This document shows, piece after piece, positions 8,458 through 16,943 of a stretch of DNA of 52,393 bases; within the stretch, counting starts at the first letter, position 1, and every line of letters starts with the position of its first letter. Source of the DNA: an uncultured Burkholderiaceae bacterium. GTDB lineage: Bacteria > Pseudomonadota > Gammaproteobacteria > Burkholderiales > Burkholderiaceae. Location: assembly GCA_937871985.1 (NCBI GenBank), contig CALMPB010000147.1, positions 1 to 52,393 of the forward strand, in the 5' to 3' direction. Position numbers and translations under genes: made by a program. The notes under the pieces are model-generated. The model was not told the origin of the DNA and did not search any database. It saw only the letters and a program-made list of their open reading frames with translations.

Positions 8458-8988
8458 CTAATTCGAGCACGGTGCCACGCGCCAGTGGCAGATAGCGTGA
8501 GCAGGAAATAGCGCTGTTGGCGAGCAGACACCGCTACGATTGCAAGCCCCTACAGCTACGCCGGCTCTGAAGGGGGCGACCGCCCCCCACCGCAGCGACT
8601 TGGCGACGGGGCGATAGCTGACCGGATGGATGCCATCCCGGCTCGGTTGCGCCCGCAGCGGGATGACGGTGTCGCCGAAACGTGCCGCGATCGACGTGAC
8701 AATGGATGACGCGCGCAGGTCGTAGGGGGCAAGCCAGGCCACCTTGACGGCGGTGGTTCGCCGCCTGAGCGCAAGAAGGTTGGTTGGGAGCGCCGGACTG
8801 GCGGCATCGTTCGACCCGAGTGCGATGAGGGCGACGGTGGCGGCCGAAGCGCCCCTCACCCGCCGCTCGATCTCGGCCGAACCGGCACCCACGCGCGCAT
8901 GAACCTCGCAGCGTATGCCCTGTGCTGCCAATGCCTGCGCCGTGCCGACCGCGGTGCTGTCGCCCAGGATCAGGCAGAAGGGAATCAT
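8458..8988 (-). CDS. SGNH/GDSL-like hydrolase domain protein
   Basis: The 176-residue protein starts MIPFCLILGDSTAVG, with block I Ser11 in GDS, an Asn in GSND at 60 (block III), and Asp118/His121 in DGIHP (block V). This is the minimal SGNH esterase triad arrangement. Residues beyond about 134 do not look like part of the fold, so the C-terminus may be frame run-through. The start at 8988 overlaps the Zn-ribbon membrane gene by 4 bases, and it is the last gene of the relaxase-linked operon. No signal peptide is obvious; it could act on cell-wall or transglycosylase partners, which is inference. Confidence 0.65.
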   Translation of the reverse strand: MIPFCLILGDSTAVGTAQALAAQGIRCEVHARVGAGSAEIERRVRGASAATVALIALGSNDAASPALPTNLLALRRRTTAVKVAWLAPYDLRASSIVTSIAARFGDTVIPLRAQPSRDGIHPVSYRPVAKSLRWGAVAPFRAGVAVGACNRSGVCSPTALFPAHAICHWRVAPCSN

Positions 8989-9482
8989 GGCCGACCAGCC
9001 TGATGGGCAAGCGGTTTTCGTGGAGTGGTCATGTCGCCGTAGGCAAGTAGCCCGAAGATGGCGACAGCACAGCCGGCGATGCCGAACGCTGCGCGTGCCA
9101 GCCCGATCAGCCGCGCCTTGCGACCCTTGCGAAGGTGGTTCCACCCTCGATCGAGCGAGGTACGCCAGGACAGCCAGCCATCGCCGATATCGCTCGCGCC
9201 GAACATCGCGATGGGGATCGCGACGGCCAGCATGATATGCCGGATGTCGGCGCGGGCGATCACGATGGCGAGAAAGGTCGCGACCAGAATGAACAGCGCG
9301 ATGGCGTTGATGACGCTGTAGAGCGGGCGCAGCCGAAAGATCCGACGCGAGGGCGCAGCGAGGTAGCGCACGATCGGACGGCGGCAGGTGTCGCAGACCA
9401 GCATGTGCTGCCCCAGCGGCCAGCGGCGCATCGCCTCATGGCAATACGGGCATTCGGGCCGGGGCAGGCTAATCATATTCAT
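8985..9482 (-). CDS. Zinc-ribbon membrane protein
   Basis: The protein has 165 residues. The N-terminal zinc ribbon has C11/C14 (CPYC) and C30/C33 (CDTC); two or three hydrophobic helices follow near 55-100 and a further one near 142-160. The start ATG at 9482 overlaps the NERD gene stop by 4 bases, and the stop overlaps the SGNH start by 4 bases, so it is tightly coupled. Its function is not recognised. A zinc ribbon on a small membrane protein suggests a protein-interaction or assembly role. Confidence 0.7.
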   Translation of the reverse strand: MNMISLPRPECPYCHEAMRRWPLGQHMLVCDTCRRPIVRYLAAPSRRIFRLRPLYSVINAIALFILVATFLAIVIARADIRHIMLAVAIPIAMFGASDIGDGWLSWRTSLDRGWNHLRKGRKARLIGLARAAFGIAGCAVAIFGLLAYGDMTTPRKPLAHQAGRP

Positions 9483-10633
9483 GCGACGTGGCCGACCCTG
9501 ATCGCATCGGGAAGTGCAGCCCGGATCACGTCGGCGACGTCGGGCACGCAGATCCAGTTGGAGAATCTCGGGTTCCAGATCGCCTTGCCCTTGCACAACG
9601 CGGAAAGAACCTCCCTGCCGATCTCATCGTCGCGCGCGGCCCGGAATGCGATGCGGCCATCTGGCAGTGTCCGCTCGACGATCCCGGCGCATACCTCGAT
9701 AGGTGCGCCCGCCTTGACGGGAACCGCCTTGGCAGGGGGCGATACCTCCAAAACGGTGCATTCAACCGCTACCGATGTGGAGGGACTTTGCGCCGGATGA
9801 ACAGTGACAGGCTCTGCCTCGACGTACGGCGGCAATTCCGGCACAGACGCGGCCTGGACGATGGGCATGTTGATCGGCCCAGACGGGTCGCCGGTATGAG
9901 ACGTATCGGCGGCGTCCGTGCTGTCAGGAACGATGCCGAGGCGGGTATAGATATCGCCCTCCTGGACATGGTCGGCGATGAGCTGGTCGGCGATCTCGAC
10001 CATCTGCGCGGCGGTGACGCCGGTCGAAAACATTCGTCCCAGGGGCGATGACCCGCCGAACGGCACCCAGGCTTTGTAAAGGTTGTCGCATTTGTAGATC
10101 GGCTCGTCGCTGCCGATTTTGGAACGGTCGATCATCGCGGTGGGCGGAACGGACACGAATACGCCGACCTCCGCGAACGCCCTGTCATGCCCTTTTCGCT
10201 TCAGCCACGCCTGCAGCACCTTGCGTTGTCGTTTGGCCTGTTCGACCGGATTGGGGATGTTCTGCGGCTGACGTTGCGAGCGATACCAGACCATCCATTC
10301 GCCATGCTCGTTCTTCGAGATCCGGCCAGAGTAGTTCTTGGATTCGAAGATCGAGGCGGTGCGCGACGCCCGCGACAGCAGGATATGATCGAACTGCGCG
10401 AACCCGCCCTGCCCGTCCGGCAGGCGCAGATCGTGGATAAGCAGGTTGCGGTCGTTGTCAGGCCCGAATTGGTGATCGAGCATATAGGCGGTCTCGCGCT
10501 CGCCCCGCATCCCCTGGCGATGGTTCCGCACCGTCGATCGCACGCGCTCGGGGAGAGCCGCGAACTCGTCGGACGCCATCACTTCGTCGGCAAATGCGAT
10601 CTCGGCCGCGCGGGTCGATTTCTTGCGGATCAT
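9479..10633 (-). CDS. NERD-domain (nuclease-related) protein
   Basis: The protein has 384 residues. Residues about 40-150 match the NERD pattern: GMRGERETAYMLD at the start, then a beta-strand pair around FAQFDHILLS and the ExK-type IFESKNYSG core of restriction-endonuclease-like folds. The remainder is a Pro/Ala-rich linker and a C-terminal region ending in RVGHVA. NERD proteins are predicted to process DNA and are frequent on mobile elements. Here the gene lies in the relaxase operon and overlaps both neighbours by 4 bases. Confidence 0.8.
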   Translation of the reverse strand: MIRKKSTRAAEIAFADEVMASDEFAALPERVRSTVRNHRQGMRGERETAYMLDHQFGPDNDRNLLIHDLRLPDGQGGFAQFDHILLSRASRTASIFESKNYSGRISKNEHGEWMVWYRSQRQPQNIPNPVEQAKRQRKVLQAWLKRKGHDRAFAEVGVFVSVPPTAMIDRSKIGSDEPIYKCDNLYKAWVPFGGSSPLGRMFSTGVTAAQMVEIADQLIADHVQEGDIYTRLGIVPDSTDAADTSHTGDPSGPINMPIVQAASVPELPPYVEAEPVTVHPAQSPSTSVAVECTVLEVSPPAKAVPVKAGAPIEVCAGIVERTLPDGRIAFRAARDDEIGREVLSALCKGKAIWNPRFSNWICVPDVADVIRAALPDAIRVGHVA

Positions 10634-11469
10634 CGTTTCGGCGTTCCCGGATTTGGCTGCGGCAGCGGTTGAACCGCCTGCGCCGGTAGCGGCGCGGAGG
10701 CGGGAGGCACCATTGCGGGCGGCTTGGCCGGCACCAGCCTCGCCTCGAGCCGTGGCCGTGCATCCTCGATCAGCTTGCGGAACGCATCGAGCGTCGCCAG
10801 CGTGGTGATCTTGCCGATGTCGGTCGAGGCGTAGCTTCCACCGAGCGCACCCACGCCAAGGCCGAGCAACAGCCCACCGCCCACGACGCCGATATCCTTC
10901 TTGCGCGCCGACCCGCTGGCGACCGCTTCCTGGATGCCGGTGTTCACGTCGACCAGCGTCATCAGCACCTGGCTTTCGAGTGTCTTCGACTTGAGCCCGA
11001 CCGCCCCGCCGAACACACCGCCGACCCCGCCCCCGCTCTCACGCGACTTGGCGTCGGAATAGACCACCTTCAACTCGATCAGATAATCCGCCTCGGTGAC
11101 AGGCCGGGTTGTGGCAGTCCCGCCATTGATCGCGCGTTCGCGTTCGAGCGCGCTGAACGCCTCGCCGCGATCGGCGACGCGGAAGCAATTGGATCGCGCG
11201 ATCATCAGCTTGACCAGTGGCAGCGCGTCGACGCGCGCGGTCGAACCGCCGTTCTGCATCTCCGCCATGCGCATGAGCGCCTGCAGTTGCGGCGACAGGC
11301 CATCGGCCGGGTTGGCGGCCTTCTCCTCAACCAGCGCGGCAACGCCGAGCGGCACCTGGCATTGCGGCACGGCGGTCGTCTCGTCGACGCCGGTGCCGCC
11401 CTGCCCCAGCTTCTGGGCGTGGGCCATTGAAGGTGTGACGGCCGCGAGCGCGGCCGTCACGACGAGCAT
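10630..11469 (-). CDS. CsgG/HfaB-like exported protein
   Basis: The 279-residue form starts MLVVTAALAAVTPSMAHA, a clear signal peptide. An alternative ATG at 11508 adds 13 basic residues and overlaps the upstream gene. The body contains FRVADRGEAFSALERE, a glycine-rich GGGVGGVFGGAVG and a second hydrophobic GGGLLLGLGVGALGG, and ends in a Pro/Ala-rich tail. The central segment resembles CsgG-type outer-membrane secretion-channel or envelope proteins. In this context it may contribute to an envelope structure for transfer. It overlaps the NERD start by 4 bases. Confidence 0.65.
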   Translation of the reverse strand: MLVVTAALAAVTPSMAHAQKLGQGGTGVDETTAVPQCQVPLGVAALVEEKAANPADGLSPQLQALMRMAEMQNGGSTARVDALPLVKLMIARSNCFRVADRGEAFSALERERAINGGTATTRPVTEADYLIELKVVYSDAKSRESGGGVGGVFGGAVGLKSKTLESQVLMTLVDVNTGIQEAVASGSARKKDIGVVGGGLLLGLGVGALGGSYASTDIGKITTLATLDAFRKLIEDARPRLEARLVPAKPPAMVPPASAPLPAQAVQPLPQPNPGTPKR

Positions 11470-11479
11470 GCGGGTGCGA

Positions 11480-11809
11480 TCAAGCACCGGCGCCCGCCTT
11501 CTTCGCATGCGCTGCGGGATCGCAGATCCCGGCACGCTCCTCGTCCGCCGCAACTTTCTTCGCGGCTTCGTCACAGTCCTTGCAGTCGGGACAGTCCGCG
11601 CAGTCCTTGCATTTGCCGTTGTGAAGCGCGTGCGCGCGATAGCGCGCCTTCTTCGCCTCGACCTCGCGCGCGGCATCGGTGCCGGCATGACTTCCGGCGA
11701 AGCTCGCCATCGCGAGCAGGACCGGCGCCGACGACTGCGCGCTGGCGGCCGACGGCAAGGCCACGGAGAGGGCGGCAAGCCCCAGCGCGGCGATCATCTT
11801 CAGTTTCAT
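11480..11809 (-). CDS. Small secreted protein with regular Cys-x-x-Cys ladder
   Basis: The protein has 109 residues with a signal peptide (MKLKMIAALGLAALSVALPSA then ASA) and an alanine-rich, lysine/arginine-rich mature part. Cysteines at 67, 70, 73, 76 and 79 are spaced exactly every third residue (CKDCADCPDCKDC), with a sixth Cys at 96. That could bind several metal ions or form a disulfide ladder in the periplasm. I do not recognise a family. It lies between a 69-residue protein gene and the CsgG-like gene in the same orientation. Confidence 0.6.
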   Translation of the reverse strand: MKLKMIAALGLAALSVALPSAASAQSSAPVLLAMASFAGSHAGTDAAREVEAKKARYRAHALHNGKCKDCADCPDCKDCDEAAKKVAADEERAGICDPAAHAKKAGAGA

Positions 11810-11835
11810 CGTGTGTACTCCTTCCCTGGCCGTTT

Positions 11836-12045
11836 TCAGAAGAAACCGTTGCGTCGGCCGTCGCGACGGTCATCGTGGCGGGCGCTGCTGTCGCCCAGCG
11901 CCGAGCGCCGGACCTCCAGCTCAACCCCGTCCCCCTTGCGGCGAATGCGGACATCCTGCGGGGCGATGTTGTTGCGCTTCGCCCAGCGGTCTGCGTCGGC
12001 ATCCGAGCCGAACTCGCCCATTTCCTCGAAATCCCAGTTGCTCAT
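11836..12045 (-). CDS. Small acidic/basic hypothetical protein
   Basis: The protein has 69 residues: MSNWDFEEMGEFGSDADA at the acidic N-terminus, then ADRWAKRNNIAPQDVRIRR and an Arg/Asp-rich tail. No family is recognised. It begins 92 bases after the stop of the 253-residue membrane-anchored protein and keeps the operon's direction. Codon usage is like its neighbours. Confidence 0.5.
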   Translation of the reverse strand: MSNWDFEEMGEFGSDADADRWAKRNNIAPQDVRIRRKGDGVELEVRRSALGDSSARHDDRRDGRRNGFF

Positions 12046-12136
12046 GTCTCCTGTCCCGGTTGATCGCCGTGCCGGCGCGCGGGGGCCGGTCCTGGCGGTG
12101 CGATGCGAAATCCCCGCGCGTGGATGAAGGACAGTG

Positions 12137-12898
12137 TCACTGGATCGAGGCCGGTTTGGCGGCGATGCGCCGGACCACGAGATTGCTGTCGGCCCCCAGA
12201 CGAAGATCGAGCGTGTGCCCGACCCGTCGCGTGAACAGCATCACGCCGGCAACCTCGTCGTGCAGCGTGCCCTTGCCGAAGAAGGTCCGAGAATCTGCCC
12301 ATTCGCGGCCGTGGATGAAGCGGACGCGATATTGGCCGAGCGGGGCTGGCACGGTGACACGCTCGAAGGCGCGGACATAGACCGACAGCCGGTTCTTCGC
12401 CGTCGCCGGATCGAGCAGCTGGACGATGCTATTGTCTGCCGCACCCTGAATTGTCAGGTGGCTTCTGACGGTTCGCAGGTCGACGCTGGAGGAGACGGCG
12501 ACCGTTCCCGATTCCGGAAAACCGGTGTTCGTCCCCACGATTGACGCGAACAGGCTGGAGGTTGCGCGCTTGATCTGGCCCTGCCCGGCCCAGGCCGCAA
12601 GGACCAGTGCGATGGCAACACCGACGCCCAGCGCCTGCCAGTAAGGGGCCGGCGTGAAGCGCGGGCGGGTCCGCCATCGACCGCGCTGATAATCGTGGCC
12701 CCTGTTCCTGGCTTCGAACCACGACCCTTTCGATCCGCCAGATATCCAGCTCGCGCTCCCCAGCGGCACCGATTTCCTGAACCCGAAGCGGTTCAGCTCG
12801 ACCCGTGCCTTGCGATCGTTCCATTGCGTCGCACCGGGATCGAGCCCCTGCCGCTTGCGGTAGCGATCGCGCATATAGTCGCGATCATCGATGCCCAT
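12137..12898 (-). CDS. Single-pass membrane protein of the conjugation-linked operon
   Basis: The protein has 253 residues, starting MGIDDRDYMRDRYRKRQGLD. The N-terminal 85 residues are highly charged and presumably cytoplasmic. One transmembrane helix spans about 88-106 (YWQALGVGVAIALVLAAWA), followed by an extracytoplasmic domain of about 145 residues. The start at 12898 overlaps the upstream gene by 14 bases. The family is not recognised. The topology resembles accessory proteins that connect cytosolic partners with the envelope. Confidence 0.6.
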   Translation of the reverse strand: MGIDDRDYMRDRYRKRQGLDPGATQWNDRKARVELNRFGFRKSVPLGSASWISGGSKGSWFEARNRGHDYQRGRWRTRPRFTPAPYWQALGVGVAIALVLAAWAGQGQIKRATSSLFASIVGTNTGFPESGTVAVSSSVDLRTVRSHLTIQGAADNSIVQLLDPATAKNRLSVYVRAFERVTVPAPLGQYRVRFIHGREWADSRTFFGKGTLHDEVAGVMLFTRRVGHTLDLRLGADSNLVVRRIAAKPASIQ

Positions 12899-13616
12899 CG
12901 ACCACCTCCATCGACTGCGAGGGGAGAGCCAGGGGAAACACGTCCATTCTGGACAGCATCGCGTGATCGCGCAGCGAGGCCTCGACGGCGACAACCTCGC
13001 TCGAAGTCAGTCCAGGTTCGCGTCGTACGAACAGGATGGTCGACGCCGATCCTGCCAGCCAGCGCGCGATGGAGATCCTGGGCATCAGCCGGTCGTGGTC
13101 GGCGAAAGCGTAGGTCGCTCGTCGCACGCCGGCCAGCACGGTCATTCCCCAACGCAGGGCGTGACCGTTTCCAGAATCGTGTCCCGCCGCCTCCGCGACG
13201 GCTTCGGGCGGGAGGTCCCGGATCAGGTCGCGGACGGCCGATAGGGTCGCATCAGGTTCATCGCCGGCATGCTCGATCGCGCGGAGCAGGACATAGCGCG
13301 AGGCACAGGTGTAGCCCGAGCAAACCGCAGGATCGTCGGGAAGGAACGCCTCGATCGCGGACGAGCGCGCATAGTCGCTGGGATGGTCTGCGAAGAAGTC
13401 CCAGTTTCCGCGCGCGGGATCGATCAGCCGGTCGCGGGCCAGGTCGGCGAGTTCGGTGATCGCATCGCCATCGCCGAACACCGCGAGCCGGTCCCCGTTT
13501 CCGGCGCGGACCGCTCCCAACGCCGCAGCCGTCAGGTCGGCGGCTTCGGCGATCGTAAGAAGCGGGCGCGCGGGTTCGCGCTCGCGCTTGAACCGAAACG
13601 GGTAGCTGATGTTCAT
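12885..13616 (-). CDS. Hypothetical soluble protein in relaxase operon
   Basis: The protein has 243 residues and begins MNISYPFRFKREREPARP. It is rich in Asp/Ala/Arg, with no transmembrane segment or recognised catalytic motif. The length and clean frame, and the 14-base overlap with the next gene, support it as real. It lies 13 bases after a small membrane-protein gene that itself overlaps the relaxase by 4 bases. Function unknown. Confidence 0.6.
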   Translation of the reverse strand: MNISYPFRFKREREPARPLLTIAEAADLTAAALGAVRAGNGDRLAVFGDGDAITELADLARDRLIDPARGNWDFFADHPSDYARSSAIEAFLPDDPAVCSGYTCASRYVLLRAIEHAGDEPDATLSAVRDLIRDLPPEAVAEAAGHDSGNGHALRWGMTVLAGVRRATYAFADHDRLMPRISIARWLAGSASTILFVRREPGLTSSEVVAVEASLRDHAMLSRMDVFPLALPSQSMEVVDGHR

Positions 13617-13629
13617 CGCGCGGGCCTCA

Positions 13630-13869
13630 TCAGCGTGGCGCGATCCGCGCGCGGGCGGAGCGCAGCGCGCGGGTGAGCGGCAGAAGCACGACGTAGGTCA
13701 GGCCGAATATCGCGGCCATCGCGAGCGTCTCCCCGCCCCAGTCGAGCGCGTCATCGCGCCGCGCGAGCTGGCTGCATTGCGTGAGCGTATGAGTGTCGAG
13801 GTCGCAGGCGTGCCAGTGCTTGGTGGCGATCACCTGGTCCCAGGTCGGTGGTGATGTGGTCATGCTCAT
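13630..13869 (-). CDS. Small membrane protein coupled to relaxase gene
   Basis: The protein has 79 residues with a polar, His/Cys-containing N-terminal half and one hydrophobic helix near 47-64 (ETLAMAAIFGLTYVVLLPL), followed by a basic tail. It overlaps the relaxase stop by 4 bases (ATGA), so translation is coupled. No family recognised. Confidence 0.55.
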   Translation of the reverse strand: MSMTTSPPTWDQVIATKHWHACDLDTHTLTQCSQLARRDDALDWGGETLAMAAIFGLTYVVLLPLTRALRSARARIAPR

Positions 13870-16800
13870 AGCTCCAGTCCGATGTCCTTTTCGGGGTAGG
13901 GAAGTTCAGGCCCTTTGGGCTCGACCGGGACGCTGAACCGGGAGAGGTCGAGCGAGGGATCGGTGCGGATGTCGATTTTCCCGCGCGGCTCGGATCGGTC
14001 CGTACTGGGGGTTGCTTCGCCGCCAGTCTTCTCGGGTGCGCGATCGAGGTCGGGCGGCAAGGTCGGATTGAAGGTCTCGCCCGCGCCGGCTTTCGTGGCT
14101 GCGCCGGCAGCGCCGCGATCGGGATCGATCGTCAGCGCGCCGGTGGTTTCGAGCGCCGAGGTCTTGTTGCCCTCGTTGCGCTCGATCGCGGCGGTCAGCT
14201 TCTCGCGGTCGTCGGTGAACAGCTGGATGTCGTCGCGGACGCGCGTGACGGTGACGTTGAACAGCCGCTGGTTGGAGAGGTTCGATTCCCTGTGGCTCAT
14301 CACCGCGATCGCGGTGTCGGTGGTGATGCCCTGCGCCGCGTGCATGTTGAGCGCGTAGGCGAGGCTGATCCGCTCCATCATCGGATCGCCCGCCTTTAGC
14401 TCGTGGAGGGTGCCGTCGCTCGCCTCCACCTTGATCCCCGACGGGTCGGCCGAGACGACGCGGGCGATATCGTTGTTGTTGAGGCCGCGGTCCTTGTCGT
14501 TCTGGGTCCAGCGGATCTTGTCGCCCTCATGCAGCTTGATCTGCTCGCGCTGGGCGAGCTGCATCGCGTCGGTCTTGTCGACCGGCGATATCTTCTGCGG
14601 ATCGAAGGTCCGTACCCGGTTGCCGATCTGGACCTGAACGCGGCCCTTCGCGTCGACGCCGAGCACGTCATAGGTGCCGGGGCTGAGGCCGAGCTCGCGC
14701 ATGGCATGGCGCAGGTCGATCACCTGGCCGGGCTTATAGGTATGCGCGTAGCGGAGTTCCTCGCGCGTGACGTTGACCTTGTCGAGGACCGGGGTGACGA
14801 CGCCGTCCCCTTTCAACGCGCCCTCCGCGGCGAGGCCGTCCTGGATGCGCACGTTGAGCTCTGCGCGCGCGACGCGGCCCGACGAGAACATCGCGGTGGT
14901 CTCGCGCTGTTCGGGGGTTAGGCCCAGCCAGTGTTCGGCCGCGGCCTTCACATGCTCGGGGTTGGCGGTGACCTTGTCGCCGAGCATCGCCATCGCCTCG
15001 CGCACCTCGCCGCGGTTGGTCAGCGCGGCGACGGTGCGCAGCTGCTCGGTGCGCTGGCGCAGATTCTCGTCCATCCGCGCCATCGTGATCCCGCCGGCCT
15101 GCGCGAGCGCGAACGCCTTGCCGGCGTCGACCGCGGTGATCTGCTGGCGATCGCCGATCATCAGGAAGCGATCGACGCCGAGCGCATTGGCGATGCCGAC
15201 CAGGTGCTTCATCTGGTCGGAACCCACCATCGAGGCTTCGTCGAGGATCAGCGTCGTGCCGGCGAGCGCGTCGCGCGCGCCGTCATAGCCCGCTCCCTTC
15301 CCAGCGAGCGCGTGGCGGGCATAGCTGTGGACGAACGAGGAGACGGTGCGGCTCTCGATCCCGGCTTCCGCGCCGAGGCGATCGGCGGTCGCCTTCATGA
15401 GCGCGAGGCCGACCACCTTGCCGCCCTCCTGCTCGACGTTGCGCGCGACGCTCGCCAGCATGGTCGACTTGCCGGCGCCCGAGACGCCTTGGACCGCGAC
15501 GATACGATCGGCGGAGGTCAGCGCCATCGTCGCGGCCGCCATCTGGCCTGCGTTGAGTTCCTTGTCGCCCGATGCGGCGTTGATCCGCTCGATGACGGTG
15601 TCGGCGGAGACGATCACCCGCCCCTCCCCCTTGCCGCGCTCGATCTCTGCAAGGATGCCGCGCTCCGTCGCGAGCGCCTCGGGCGTCGTGACATGGGTGA
15701 CGACGCTGTCGATCCGGTCATCCTTGCCCGGAATCAGCTTCTCGTTGCGGATGAGCTCGGAGACGCGCGCGTCGACATGCGCGGCGGTGACACCCTTCAG
15801 CCCGAGGTCGAGCGCGGTCCTGGTGATGTCCGGCACCGCGAACGCGGCTTCGCGTTGGGCATGGATGCGGATCGCGGAGGCGACGGCGTGCTGGGCGCGC
15901 AGATCCACCGGCGCGATGCGCAGCCGGTCGAGGCCGCTGGCGACGAGCGGATCGGCGGGTCGGAATAACTCGCCCAGGCTTTCGCGGAGATTGGCCAGGA
16001 CGTCACCGAGGCGCTCCATCGGTCGTGGCTGGGCATCGAGGCCGCTGGCGCCAGCACGCTCGCGCGCGGCATCGACCAGCGCCTTGCCGTCGAACCCGAG
16101 CGCGGCCGCCCGGTCGCGCCACTCCTGACGCAGGGCATCGCGATCCTCGACGTTCAGCTTGGCGTCGCGGGTATTGTTGGTCACCTTGCGCAACGCCTCG
16201 GCGGAGGTGACACCGAGTTCGCCGGCTTTCGCCAGGATATCGGCGCGCCGCTGGCTGAAGGTGTCGATCACCTGCTTGGGCACGCCGGCGATCTCGAACT
16301 GGCCGTGCTTGCCGGTGACGCTGGTCTCGTAGCCGATCTTCGCCAGCTCGGCGCGAAACTGCGCGTGGTAGGCCGCGCCGATGGTCGTGTTGTTCTTCCA
16401 CAGCTGCTGGTTGTGGAGCGCCTGCCATGCCCCGTTCGCCATCTTGGTCATGTTGGCGATCAGGACATGGATGTGGCCCTGTGGATCGAGCGCGCGACTC
16501 GTGTCGTGCTGGAACAGCGCATAGACGAGGTTGCCGGTTCGCACCGCATCCCCTGACCTGGACTGATCGTAGGTGCGGCCTTCGGCGAAGGTCTTCTCGA
16601 CCCATCCCATCGTCGCCTTTACGGCGTTCATATGCGCGGTGAGGACACGGGTGTCGCCAGCGACATAGGCCATTACGCTGGCGGACTTCGGCATCGAGAA
16701 GGTCAGGTCGACACCGAGCCTGCGACCCTCGACCTGCCCGACCTTTTCGCCATCGGGCATCTCGCCGTTGAGGATCTTCTCGAAGTCTTCCTTGGTCACC

Positions 16801-16940
16801 TCGCCCTTGAGGCCAAGGTCGGCCGCGCCCACCCCGCCCCAGGCGGTCGCCTCGGACGAATGCTCGGCGGTGTAGTAATCGTCCTTGGCGAAATACTGCG
16901 CCGCGCCGGAGGCGGACTTGACGGAAGCGATCGACAGCAT
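13866..16940 (-). CDS. MobF-family conjugative relaxase/helicase (TraI/TrwC-like)
   Basis: The protein has 1024 residues. The N-terminal relaxase domain has candidate catalytic tyrosines Y22/Y23 (DDYYTAE) and a metal-binding histidine triad H145, H156 and H158 (QHD, HIHVLIAN). A RecD-like helicase follows, with Walker A GVSGAGKST near residue 483 and DExx-type LILDEASM. The C-terminal part has SF1 helicase motifs including YALNMHAAQG. It nicks oriT, stays bound to the 5' end and unwinds the transferred strand. It starts 3 bases after the coupling-protein stop. Its length is like TrwC and shorter than F TraI. Confidence 0.95.
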   Translation of the reverse strand: MLSIASVKSASGAAQYFAKDDYYTAEHSSEATAWGGVGAADLGLKGEVTKEDFEKILNGEMPDGEKVGQVEGRRLGVDLTFSMPKSASVMAYVAGDTRVLTAHMNAVKATMGWVEKTFAEGRTYDQSRSGDAVRTGNLVYALFQHDTSRALDPQGHIHVLIANMTKMANGAWQALHNQQLWKNNTTIGAAYHAQFRAELAKIGYETSVTGKHGQFEIAGVPKQVIDTFSQRRADILAKAGELGVTSAEALRKVTNNTRDAKLNVEDRDALRQEWRDRAAALGFDGKALVDAARERAGASGLDAQPRPMERLGDVLANLRESLGELFRPADPLVASGLDRLRIAPVDLRAQHAVASAIRIHAQREAAFAVPDITRTALDLGLKGVTAAHVDARVSELIRNEKLIPGKDDRIDSVVTHVTTPEALATERGILAEIERGKGEGRVIVSADTVIERINAASGDKELNAGQMAAATMALTSADRIVAVQGVSGAGKSTMLASVARNVEQEGGKVVGLALMKATADRLGAEAGIESRTVSSFVHSYARHALAGKGAGYDGARDALAGTTLILDEASMVGSDQMKHLVGIANALGVDRFLMIGDRQQITAVDAGKAFALAQAGGITMARMDENLRQRTEQLRTVAALTNRGEVREAMAMLGDKVTANPEHVKAAAEHWLGLTPEQRETTAMFSSGRVARAELNVRIQDGLAAEGALKGDGVVTPVLDKVNVTREELRYAHTYKPGQVIDLRHAMRELGLSPGTYDVLGVDAKGRVQVQIGNRVRTFDPQKISPVDKTDAMQLAQREQIKLHEGDKIRWTQNDKDRGLNNNDIARVVSADPSGIKVEASDGTLHELKAGDPMMERISLAYALNMHAAQGITTDTAIAVMSHRESNLSNQRLFNVTVTRVRDDIQLFTDDREKLTAAIERNEGNKTSALETTGALTIDPDRGAAGAATKAGAGETFNPTLPPDLDRAPEKTGGEATPSTDRSEPRGKIDIRTDPSLDLSRFSVPVEPKGPELPYPEKDIGLEL

Positions 16941-16943
16941 CGG

